Shown here: positions 1-5,816 of the stretch, in pieces | Layout of the letters: the number at the start of each line of letters is the position of its first letter | How positions within the stretch are numbered: the stretch's first letter is position 1 | From: Vulcanimicrobiota bacterium | GTDB taxonomy: Bacteria; Vulcanimicrobiota; Vulcanimicrobiia; Vulcanimicrobiales; Vulcanimicrobiaceae | DNA length: 5,816 nucleotides | Assembly (NCBI GenBank): GCA_019245995.1 | Contig: JAFAQW010000035.1 | Span: 1-5,816, forward strand | Direction of reading: 5' to 3' | Notes under the pieces: generated by a model | The model's input: only the letters and a program-made list of their open reading frames with translations | Told to the model about the DNA's origin: nothing | The model's database searches: none | Position numbers and translations under genes: made by a program

Positions 1-2
1 CG

Positions 3-935
3 TTTCTCAACCCATGGCACATGACGATGTACACGGGCGGGATCGCCGCCGCCGCAGTTCTCGGCGTCACGATCGCGCGCAACTACCGTGGCGCCGGCTC
101 GTTTTGGAAGGCGGTCCCACCGGGCTACGCGCAGAGCGTTCTCGGCGTCGCCGGACTGCTGGTCGGTGGTGCGCTCGACTTCGTGTGGCACGCGTTCTTT
201 GGCTTCGAACATCAACTCGATCTGTTGTTGAGCCCCCCGCATCTGTTTCTGCTGGCCGGCCTGTTCTTTTTGGTTACGGGCCCGGTACGCAGCGCGTTTC
301 GCCGCGGAAAATCCGAGCGGCTCGTCGATCAGTTGCCGATGATTCTCTGCCTGGGCTTAGCGTTCGAGATCGTTCAATTCGTCACGCAGTACGGGTTCTA
401 TCCCGAAGCGCTGCGGCGCGATCATCCGCTCTCGCAGATGGCGATGCCGCGCGAACAGTTCGTGCTTTCGGTGTTCCTGTTCTACCGGCAGGCGTTGGAG
501 ATCTCCATCGTGTTGTGGCAGAGCGTGCTGCTGGCGGCGGCGGTGCTCTATCTGACGGCACGGCGGCGCCTGCTCTTTGGTGCGCTCATCGTGTCGTGCG
601 TGGCCGAGAAAATTTGGATCGGCGGTGAGTTGGCAAACGACTGGATGGATTTGGCGCTCGTGGTCTGCGCGTCGGTCTCCGCGGGATTGCTGGGCGACGC
701 GATCGTCGCGCGCTTCAAGCCGTCGCTGCGCAATGCCAACGCTTTTCGGCTGCTGGCGTTCGCCGTACCCGCGGCCTATTTCGCAGCGTACTTTGCCTTT
801 GCCGTGCCGATGTTCGGCGGAACGTGGTGGGACGCGAGCTTCGTCTTCGGATCGATCGCGGAAGCGGGCCTCGTCGGACTCTGCGTGAGTCAGCTCTTCT
901 TAGCGGGATCGCAGGGTAACGCCGCCGCGTCCTGA
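3..935 (+). CDS. Polytopic membrane protein of unknown function with conserved-looking His motifs (5' end cut off)
   Basis: Function is not known. The reading frame is open to the left edge and reads FLNPWHMTMYTGG before and through the first ATG (position 21). I therefore treat the gene as beginning outside the window and the ATG as internal. Numbered from that ATG, the 304 visible residues form about seven hydrophobic segments, near 4-19, 36-56, 68-90, 106-122, 147-180, 183-225 and 243-265, with a last one near 273-296. Three motifs stand out: PWHxxxYxG just before and at the ATG, DFVWHAFFGFEH at 53-64, and SPPHLFLLAG at 71-80. I recall the same combination in uncharacterised actinobacterial membrane proteins, which usually have one more helix in front; this is memory, not a search. 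Membrane-embedded histidines could bind a metal or heme, but that is inference. The TGA stop is 31 bases before the first plausible start of the glycosyltransferase gene, suggesting co-transcription. The coding call is strong; the function is open. Confidence 0.85.
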   Translation, partial: FLNPWHMTMYTGGIAAAAVLGVTIARNYRGAGSFWKAVPPGYAQSVLGVAGLLVGGALDFVWHAFFGFEHQLDLLLSPPHLFLLAGLFFLVTGPVRSAFRRGKSERLVDQLPMILCLGLAFEIVQFVTQYGFYPEALRRDHPLSQMAMPREQFVLSVFLFYRQALEISIVLWQSVLLAAAVLYLTARRRLLFGALIVSCVAEKIWIGGELANDWMDLALVVCASVSAGLLGDAIVARFKPSLRNANAFRLLAFAVPAAYFAAYFAFAVPMFGGTWWDASFVFGSIAEAGLVGLCVSQLFLAGSQGNAAAS

Positions 936-966
936 GCGCCGCGCGCGGCTGCACCGCAGCGCGTGG

Positions 967-2523
967 TTGCTCGCGCTGGCAACCGCCGTCATTCACCTCG
1001 CGCTCTGCCACCGATTCGGATACTATCGCGACGAGTTCTATTTTATCGACTGCGCCAAACACTTGGCGTGGGGCTACGTCGATCAGCCGCCCCTCGCGCC
1101 GTTCGTTACGTGGCTCTCGTCGCCGCTCGGATATCCAGTCTGGGCCGTGCGCGCACTTCCGGCGATCCTGGCCGGCGTTACGACGTTGCTTGCCTGTGCG
1201 ATTGCTGCGGAGCTGGGCGGCGCGGCATTCGCGCAAGCGCTCACCGGCCTTACCGTCGTTTTCGCGCCCGGTTTGATCGGCATTCACTACGGCCTTTCCA
1301 CCGAATTTCTCTCGCCGGCGTCGTGGACCGCGCTGATCTATTTGACGATTCGCCTGGTGAAGACGCGCGACGAGCGGCTGTATCTACCGATCGCGCTCGT
1401 TGTGACGCTCGGCCTCTACGCCAAGTATTCGATCGCTGCGTGTGCCGTTGCACTGGCCCTCGGCATGGCGCTCACCGGCCACGCGCGCCTCTTGCGATCG
1501 CGCCTGCTGTTGGTCGCGATCGCGACCGTGCTGTTGCTGACGCTCCCCAACGCGCTGTGGCAAATTACGCACGGCCTGCCGATGCTGGAGACGCTGCACA
1601 ACGATCAGCTGAACCGGCACGCGTTGGCCAACGGCATGGCCGACGAGTCCCCCAACCGCTGGATCAACGCGCTTTATATGTTCGGCCTGCAGTTCGCCTA
1701 CAACAACCCCGCGTACGCCGCCGTGTGGATTTGGGGCCTGGCGTGGCTATGGCGCTCCGATCGAAGCGATCGCGATGACATAGGGAGATACCGCTATTTG
1801 GCCGTGGCGTATTTGCTGTTGTTCGTCGTGCTGATCGCGACGATCGGCCGCGGCTACTACATTCAGGGCTTCTACCCAGCGTTGTTTGCGGCCGGCGCCG
1901 TCGCCATCGAGCGGGCGCTCGACGCGAGACGCGCGCGCTCGCGCGGGTGGAACGGCGCGCAGCCCGCGATTCTGGCGGGGACATTCGTGCTGGGATTGCC
2001 GATGTTTCCGCTCTCGATCCCCGTGCTCTCGCTGCCGAGCTACATGGCGTACGAGCGCGCGATCGGGCTCAGCCGGCCGGCGCCGCCCGACAACGCATAT
2101 CACCTCATCAATCCGATGTTCGCCGACCAACTCGGCTGGCCGGCCATGACGCAGACCGTCGCCGGAGCGTACTGGGCGCTGCCGGCGCGGCAGCGAAACA
2201 TTACCGCAATCTTTGCGGACCGGTATGCCTACGCGGGGGCGCTCGATTTCTACGGTCCTCGCTACGGACTGCCCACCGTGATCAGCCCGAACAACAACTA
2301 CTATCTCTGGGGCACGCGCGGCTACACCGGCCAATCCGTGCTCGCCGTCGGAGCCACGGACTACCGGCTGTTGTTGCGCTGGTTCGGCAGCGTGCGGCAA
2401 GTCGCGGTCTACCGCAACGATCTGCGCTGGATGCTCGAAGGGCCGCTTCCGATCTATTGGTGCACGCGCCCGCGCGCGCCGCTGCCCGCCATGTGGCCGC
2501 ACTTCAAGTACTACGGCCTATAA
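967..2523 (+). CDS. Family-39-type membrane glycosyltransferase (ArnT/PMT-like, GT-C fold)
   Basis: Probably transfers a sugar from a polyprenyl-phosphate donor to a lipid or protein acceptor on the outer face of the cytoplasmic membrane. Donor and acceptor cannot be read from the sequence. From the TTG used here (residue 1) the protein has 518 residues. The family signature is clear: GYYRDEFYFIDCAKHLAWGY begins at residue 18 and is followed by VDQPPLAPF. Asp22 of RDE is the expected catalytic acid in the first extracytoplasmic loop. Further segments follow in family order: TEFLSP (112-117), YAKYS (151-155), a run of helices, and RGYYIQGFYPALFAAGAV (295-312), which resembles the conserved KxYYxxxxYPxLxAxGA region. 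A soluble domain of about 150 residues follows from roughly 365. The start is uncertain. TTG-967 has no visible Shine-Dalgarno sequence and clips the first helix, while the frame is open back to 904 with CTG at 949 as the only other near-standard start. Family confidence is high; start confidence is low. Confidence 0.92.
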   Translation: MLALATAVIHLALCHRFGYYRDEFYFIDCAKHLAWGYVDQPPLAPFVTWLSSPLGYPVWAVRALPAILAGVTTLLACAIAAELGGAAFAQALTGLTVVFAPGLIGIHYGLSTEFLSPASWTALIYLTIRLVKTRDERLYLPIALVVTLGLYAKYSIAACAVALALGMALTGHARLLRSRLLLVAIATVLLLTLPNALWQITHGLPMLETLHNDQLNRHALANGMADESPNRWINALYMFGLQFAYNNPAYAAVWIWGLAWLWRSDRSDRDDIGRYRYLAVAYLLLFVVLIATIGRGYYIQGFYPALFAAGAVAIERALDARRARSRGWNGAQPAILAGTFVLGLPMFPLSIPVLSLPSYMAYERAIGLSRPAPPDNAYHLINPMFADQLGWPAMTQTVAGAYWALPARQRNITAIFADRYAYAGALDFYGPRYGLPTVISPNNNYYLWGTRGYTGQSVLAVGATDYRLLLRWFGSVRQVAVYRNDLRWMLEGPLPIYWCTRPRAPLPAMWPHFKYYGL

Positions 2524-2569
2524 GACGGAAGGAATCGCTTTTCCAGGAGTCTGAGTTACCGACAGCACC

Positions 2570-3274
2570 ATGGAAAACGTGCACGCGGAGCGCTCCGCCG
2601 GCTGGTCGGTCCTCTGTTACGTCGCGATTCAAGTGATCGCCACGCTCATGACCAATGGGCTGCCGTCCGTGCAGGCACGACCGGAAAACGCCGCGCTGGC
2701 AATCGACGTTCGGCACGTTCCCGTGCTGATCGCCGCCTGGCTCACGTTTCCCGCGGCCGGCTTCTTCCTGTGGTTTCTCGTTGGACTCCGCACGTATCTC
2801 AGCGCCGCGCCCGAGGGACGCCAAGAGGGTCTGCCAACGCTCGCGCTGGTCGCGGGCGTCGTGATGGTCTCCTGTTCGCTCATCGCGGCGGCGTTTGAAA
2901 CGGCCGCGGTGTACGCGCCGCCCGATGCCTTCGCGCACCAAGGGCTGTCGGGCATGTACGACGCGTTCGTCTTCACGCAGGGTTGCCTCGGCTACGCGCC
3001 CGTTTCGATCTTCCTCTTCGCGGCGGCGCACAGCATTCGGCGTCACGAATCGGCGCCGTCGTGGCTCGCCTCGCTCGGATACGTTGCGTCGTTCGGCGCG
3101 GCGCTCGCGACGTTCTCGATCTTCTTTTCTGGGCCGCCGCTCGGCCCCGGCGAGATCGCGTCGGGCATCGTCGGAGCCCTGCCGGCTGCGATCTGGCTGG
3201 TCTGCGCCGGCATCGTGCTGATTCAGAGCAAGCGCGGTTCTTCGGGATTCTCCAGCACGTCGGCCGCATCGTAG
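2570..3274 (+). CDS. Six-helix integral membrane protein, unknown function
   Basis: I do not recognise the family with confidence; the layout is loosely like DUF4386-type small polytopic proteins. The 234-residue product has hydrophobic segments near 12-28, 48-77, 88-115, 131-155, 164-187 and 197-219. It has an Arg-containing loop at 81-87 and a short Ser-rich tail at 222-234. No catalytic motif or cofactor site is obvious. The ATG at 2570 is the first start after an in-frame TGA at 2552, so the start is fairly secure. However, the best Shine-Dalgarno-like stretch (AGGAG, 2545-2549) lies 20 bases upstream, too far to be optimal. The gene follows the glycosyltransferase stop by 46 bases on the same strand and may share its transcript. 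Its last 52 bases overlap, tail to tail, the end of the SRAP gene on the other strand. That overlap encodes only the tail beyond the last helix. The coding call is good: the hydrophobic pattern is regular and the antisense frame is Arg-rich and implausible. Confidence 0.85.
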   Translation: MENVHAERSAGWSVLCYVAIQVIATLMTNGLPSVQARPENAALAIDVRHVPVLIAAWLTFPAAGFFLWFLVGLRTYLSAAPEGRQEGLPTLALVAGVVMVSCSLIAAAFETAAVYAPPDAFAHQGLSGMYDAFVFTQGCLGYAPVSIFLFAAAHSIRRHESAPSWLASLGYVASFGAALATFSIFFSGPPLGPGEIASGIVGALPAAIWLVCAGIVLIQSKRGSSGFSSTSAAS

Positions 3275-3849
3275 TTCGCGTTGTTGACCCGGCGAGACAC
3301 CTGACGCACTTCCATCTTCGCCGGGTCCAGGGGACGCAACAGCTGCTGCAAAATTTCCGGCGGTAACGGCCCCGGTTCCAGCCAGACCTCGAGTTGTGCC
3401 CCCGTGAGAATCACCGGCATGCGATCGTGCACCGCCGCGACCAGGGGATTCGGTTCGCACGTGATCACGTCGCACGCAGCCGTCTCGCCTTGCGCCTCCC
3501 ACAATCCGGCGAGCGCGAACGGCTCGCGGGAGCGCAACGTGTAGTAATACGGGCGACGGTCGCGCCATTCGTAGAAACCGTCGGCAAACTCAGCGCAGCG
3601 CCGCGAGACGGGGCCGCGCCGCGCCAATACCGACTCGGCCCGAATGTTGACGCGACCTCGAATTCCCCAGCGCAGAAGCTCGGCCGTATCGCGACCGTCG
3701 TTGCGCACCGCGAGCACTTCTTGCGTGGGGGCGATGTTGTACCGCGGCTGCATGGCCGGTATCCGCGTCTCGCTGAACTCCGGAAACCGAATTGCCGGGA
3801 AGGCAGCTCGCAGCCGCGCCGGATCCGCGAGCGAATACCTGCCACACAT
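3223..3849 (-). CDS. SRAP (SOS response-associated peptidase) family protein, YedK/HMCES-type abasic-site shield
   Basis: SRAP proteins (E. coli YedK, human HMCES) bind abasic sites in single-stranded DNA and form a thiazolidine crosslink through Cys2 after the initiator Met is removed. They act in the cytosol at damaged forks. The 208-residue product begins MCGRY, which fixes the start because Cys2 must become the amino terminus. The expected motifs follow: NIAPT (38-42), LRWG (59-62), NIRAES (68-73), ADGFYEW (89-95), ALAGLWE (112-118) and HDRMPVIL (141-148). Cys2, Asn68, Glu94 and His141 match YedK Cys2, Asn75, Glu105 and His160, so the protein looks active. The spacing is shortened: only five residues separate LRWG from NIRAE, removing the loop that usually carries a PxW motif, and RCLVPADGFYEW is RCAEFADGFYEW here. 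No Shine-Dalgarno sequence precedes the ATG. The frame stays open upstream for 162 more codons antisense to the CsgG-like gene; that extension is spurious. The gene overlaps the membrane gene at 2570-3274 by 52 bases, tail to tail. Confidence 0.96.
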   Translation of the reverse strand: MCGRYSLADPARLRAAFPAIRFPEFSETRIPAMQPRYNIAPTQEVLAVRNDGRDTAELLRWGIRGRVNIRAESVLARRGPVSRRCAEFADGFYEWRDRRPYYYTLRSREPFALAGLWEAQGETAACDVITCEPNPLVAAVHDRMPVILTGAQLEVWLEPGPLPPEILQQLLRPLDPAKMEVRQVSRRVNNANYDAADVLENPEEPRLL

Positions 3850-3892
3850 TCGCGCTGGAGTTTTCGCGGAGCCGGGCGAATACCAGGCAAGC

Positions 3893-3898
3893 AGGAGG
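3893..3898 (+). promoter_or_regulatory. Strong Shine-Dalgarno site fixing a TTG start
   Basis: AGGAGG lies eight bases before the TTG at 3907, close to ideal spacing. No ATG or GTG nearby makes a sensible alternative, and the residues right after the TTG form a signal peptide. The site therefore decides the start of the CsgG-like gene against the much longer open frame that runs back to 3394. Confidence 0.88.
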
Positions 3899-3906
3899 AA
3901 CGTACG

Positions 3907-4842
3907 TTGTTCAATCGCCGCCTTTGCCTTGCAATTCTCGTCGGGCTCGCCGCGTCGCCGCTCGGCGCCGCCGCCCAATCGCGCCCCAGCGTCGCCGTTT
4001 TGGACTTCTCCACGCGGGGCCTCAGCTCGAACTGGTGGGGGGCCGTCGAGCCCGGCGTGGCCCTGAGCGATCTGGTGACCGACCGGCTCGTCAACGGCGG
4101 CCACTTCAACGTGGTCGACCGCTCGCACTTGAGCTCGACGCTGGCGGAGCATCAGCTGTCGGCGAGCGGCGAGGTTGATCCGCGCACCGCCGTTCAAGCC
4201 GGCCGCATGACCGGCGCACGATTTCTCGTCACAGGAAATATTCTGCAGCTCGATCAGACGGGTGCGAGCGGCGGGAGCGCCGGCAGCCTGTTGCCGGGAT
4301 GGGTCGGCGCGGCGGCGGGCGGCGTATCCACCCATCGCGTCACGATCAAGGTTGCGGTGCGCGTGGTCGACGCGAGCACGGGTCAGATCGTGCAGAGCTT
4401 CTCAGACGAAGAGACGCGCACGGGCACCTCGTGGAACGCGGGCGGCTTCGGCGGTGGCGTCGCCGGCTCGTACAACAATCAGCAGTTCGTCAACAGCGAC
4501 ATGGGTCACCTCATCGACGACGAAGCCGCGAAGATCGTCAACTCGATCGATCCCAGCCGCTTCGCGGCCGGACCGGCCGCACCGGCGTTGAGCGGCCACA
4601 TCGCCGCCATCGACGGCAGCAACATCATCATCGACATCGGCGAAAACCGCGGCGTGCAGGCCGGCCAGCAGTTCGATATCGTCAAAGTGAAGTCGTTCGT
4701 CGACCCGACCACGCATCAAGTGCTGCACGTCAACGAAAACATCGGCCGCCTGCAGATCGATACGGTCAGTTCCAACGCCGCCGTCGGCCACGTTATTTCC
4801 GGCCGCGCCGCGGTCCGAATGATGGTAACCGCTATTCCGTAA
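3907..4842 (+). CDS. Exported CsgG-like protein with FlgT-C-like C-terminal domain
   Basis: The 311-residue product starts with a typical Sec signal peptide: NRR, a hydrophobic core at 6-19, and probable cleavage after AAA at 21-23. The mature protein opens with SVAVLDFSTRG (28-38) and continues through ALSDLVTDRL (52-61), FNVVDRSHL (67-75), the AGRMTGARFLVTGNI region (98-112) and VTIKVAVRVVDASTGQIVQSF (145-165). This is the CsgG/TolB-N-like fold used in outer-membrane and periplasmic assembly proteins. Two Gly-rich stretches (119-139 and 178-190) sit where CsgG has its membrane-spanning hairpins. Residues 229-308 (SGHIAAIDG, IIIDIGENRGVQAGQQFDIV, IGRLQI, VGHVISG) resemble the FlgT carboxy-terminal domain. 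Unlike E. coli CsgG there is no lipobox: Cys7 lies inside the signal peptide core without one. It is therefore probably a soluble periplasmic or peripheral protein, and a curli pore is less likely. No curli or flagellar genes are visible nearby. Family call confident; precise role unknown. Confidence 0.9.
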   Translation: MFNRRLCLAILVGLAASPLGAAAQSRPSVAVLDFSTRGLSSNWWGAVEPGVALSDLVTDRLVNGGHFNVVDRSHLSSTLAEHQLSASGEVDPRTAVQAGRMTGARFLVTGNILQLDQTGASGGSAGSLLPGWVGAAAGGVSTHRVTIKVAVRVVDASTGQIVQSFSDEETRTGTSWNAGGFGGGVAGSYNNQQFVNSDMGHLIDDEAAKIVNSIDPSRFAAGPAAPALSGHIAAIDGSNIIIDIGENRGVQAGQQFDIVKVKSFVDPTTHQVLHVNENIGRLQIDTVSSNAAVGHVISGRAAVRMMVTAIP

Positions 4843-4850
4843 AAAGCTCG

Positions 4851-4871
4851 GGGTATGCCACCCTCCGTTTT
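4851..4871. terminator. Possible weak bidirectional terminator between convergent genes
   Basis: GGGT at 4851-4854 pairs with ACCC at 4860-4863 around a five-base loop. On the plus strand TTTT (4868-4871) follows after four bases. On the minus strand the run of five A at 4841-4845 reads as T after the same hairpin. The position, between two convergent stop codons 39 bases apart, suits a shared terminator, but a four-base-pair stem is short and the T-runs are modest. Treat it as a candidate only. Confidence 0.25.
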
Positions 4872-4881
4872 CTCGTTATCT

Positions 4882-5816
4882 TTAGCTTTGGGTGGCGGCG
4901 GCAGGGAGCGTGAGGGCGCGTTCCACTTTCACGACGCGCGTCTTCGTGACGCGATCGTGCAGCAGCACGCGCCGCCACACGAAGCTCATCGGCAGGATCA
5001 ACCACCATAACAGCGCGACGACGAAGTAACGCGCGAGCGTGCGGCCGACGCTCGGGCGGCGGAATTCGACGGTGACCACGCGCAGGCCGGCGATCATCAT
5101 GCCGAAGGTCTGCCCCGCCAGGATGACGAGCAGCGCGAGATAGAGCGGAAACCAAAAGAAGAAGCCGAGGTGCCCGATCGCACGGCCGGCGGCGTTCCCG
5201 AGGCCTCGCAGCGACAGCGGGACGTCGGCTCCCAGCATTTTCAGCGCCGGTCCCTCATCGGTAAACTCGAACGGACCGACCGTTTCCGGCGTCGCGCTCG
5301 GCGCCGGGCTCGGCGAGGACGCGCTCCCCATCGCGGGATTCTTCCAGACGAAGCCGGGACGGTCGACGTGAATGCCCGGCTTCGCATCAGACTTCTCGTC
5401 GATCCTGATGTGGCCGACGCCCGGCGCGGTGACGTCCACGTTGCCCGGCGTGACCGCCGTGTGGGCGGAGTCCAGCGACCGGCTCGCAAGCACGGTCGTT
5501 ACGTGGCCGCCGAACGACGTAATGATCGCCGACACGACGATCGCGTCGATCGCGTACGCCGCGAAACGGCGCCACCACCCGGCGCAGTCGCGGGTCGAAA
5601 CCTTGGTCTCGCCGGGCGCGGCGAGCGCGGGCGGCTCGGCGCTGCGCTCGCGCAAAAACCACGCCTCCGCCTGCGCGTACGCCTGCGAAGCGATAAAGCG
5701 ACGCAGCGACGCGATGCGGCGCGTCGCATAGGGTTCGGCGCTCAACCATTCGCCCAGCCGCAACACGGCGTCGTTTTGAATCTCAGCATGCTGCTCGGCG
5801 AACGCCCGATAATCGA
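4882..5816 (-). CDS. RDD-family membrane protein with long extracytoplasmic insertion (5' end cut off)
   Basis: RDD proteins are small membrane proteins of mostly unknown role; some have been linked to ion or proton transport. The frame is open to the right edge. The first standard start (GTG at 5764-5766) is preceded by 16 coherent codons (DYRAFAEQHAEIQNDA), so the gene probably begins outside the window. Numbered from that GTG, a charged, helix-rich cytosolic region spans 1-60, with Pro/Ala-rich stuffing at 43-51. WWRRFAAYAIDAIVV (64-78) opens helix one with the family's Arg and Asp. GQTFGMMIAGLRVV (218-231) follows helix two (200-217), helix three is near 244-262, and LHDRVTKTRVV (269-279) closes the domain. 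All of these are RDD hallmarks. The space between helices one and two is about 110 residues (87-198), far more than usual. It includes a strand-like part (108-142, with DVTAPGVGHIRID) and a Ser/Pro/Ala-rich linker (148-162). It converges on the CsgG-like gene with 39 bases between the stops. Family call confident; role unknown. Confidence 0.9.
   Translation of the reverse strand, partial: DYRAFAEQHAEIQNDAVLRLGEWLSAEPYATRRIASLRRFIASQAYAQAEAWFLRERSAEPPALAAPGETKVSTRDCAGWWRRFAAYAIDAIVVSAIITSFGGHVTTVLASRSLDSAHTAVTPGNVDVTAPGVGHIRIDEKSDAKPGIHVDRPGFVWKNPAMGSASSPSPAPSATPETVGPFEFTDEGPALKMLGADVPLSLRGLGNAAGRAIGHLGFFFWFPLYLALLVILAGQTFGMMIAGLRVVTVEFRRPSVGRTLARYFVVALLWWLILPMSFVWRRVLLHDRVTKTRVVKVERALTLPAAATQS

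Noticed and set aside
963..1778. Plus-strand open frame of 271 codons overlapping the glycosyltransferase in another frame
   Set aside because: Arg- and Ala-rich shadow translation; the alternative frame contains the RDE and VDQPP motifs of the real gene.
1747..2502. Minus-strand open frame of 251 codons opposite the glycosyltransferase
   Set aside because: The composition is Arg/His/Pro-rich without hydrophobic core or motif, while the plus strand carries a clear family signature.
2504..3568. Long minus-strand open frame of 354 codons
   Set aside because: Very rich in Arg, Gly and Glu, with no motif. It is the mirror of the membrane gene and the end of SRAP, as expected in GC-rich DNA.
3394..3906. 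Amino-terminal extension of the CsgG-like reading frame back to 3394
   Set aside because: It is antisense to the SRAP gene and Arg/His-rich with no domain character. The AGGAGG site and signal peptide place the start at TTG-3907.
3850..3906. Possible divergent promoters between the SRAP and CsgG-like genes
   Set aside because: I looked for -35 and -10 pairs on both strands. The only candidates (for example TTTTCG with GAATAC) match poorly and would leave almost no leader before the Shine-Dalgarno site.
3850..4335. Extension of the SRAP reading frame upstream of MCGRY
   Set aside because: SRAP needs Cys at position 2, so the start is at 3849. The extension is antisense to the CsgG-like gene and low in complexity.

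Overview
The window comes from a GC-rich bacterial chromosome. Coding is dense, third codon positions are mostly G or C, and TTG or GTG starts are used. The gene content is generic and largely envelope-related: membrane proteins, a GT-C glycosyltransferase and a CsgG-type secreted protein. A diderm from a poorly sampled, soil-type lineage would fit. A group such as Candidatus Eremiobacterota (WPS-2) is my guess from the overall style, and nothing here proves it.

Layout. Positions 3-3274 hold three plus-strand genes in a likely run: the 3' part of a histidine-containing polytopic membrane protein (cut by the window start), a family-39-type (ArnT/PMT-like) membrane glycosyltransferase, and a six-helix membrane protein of unknown function. 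The third gene converges on, and overlaps by 52 bases, a minus-strand SRAP/YedK-type (SOS response-associated peptidase, HMCES) gene at 3223-3849. That gene is divergent, across 57 bases, from a plus-strand gene at 3907-4842. The latter encodes an exported CsgG-like protein with a FlgT-C-like carboxy-terminal domain, and its TTG start is fixed by a near-perfect Shine-Dalgarno sequence. After 39 bases that could hold a weak bidirectional terminator comes a minus-strand RDD-family membrane protein, cut by the right edge, with an unusually long loop between its first and second membrane segments.

How the genes work together. The glycosyltransferase and its two membrane neighbours may be one transcription unit, perhaps acting on lipid-linked sugars at the cell surface, but only gene order supports this. 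The SRAP protein is a cytosolic DNA-repair enzyme with no visible link to its neighbours. The CsgG-like and RDD genes converge and need not be related. I see no CRISPR array, RNA gene, insertion sequence, phage gene, toxin-antitoxin pair or recognisable defence system, and no non-coding stretch over 60 bases. The most interesting points are details of individual genes: the histidine motifs of the first gene, a compact SRAP fold, a non-lipidated CsgG/FlgT-C protein, and the RDD insertion.
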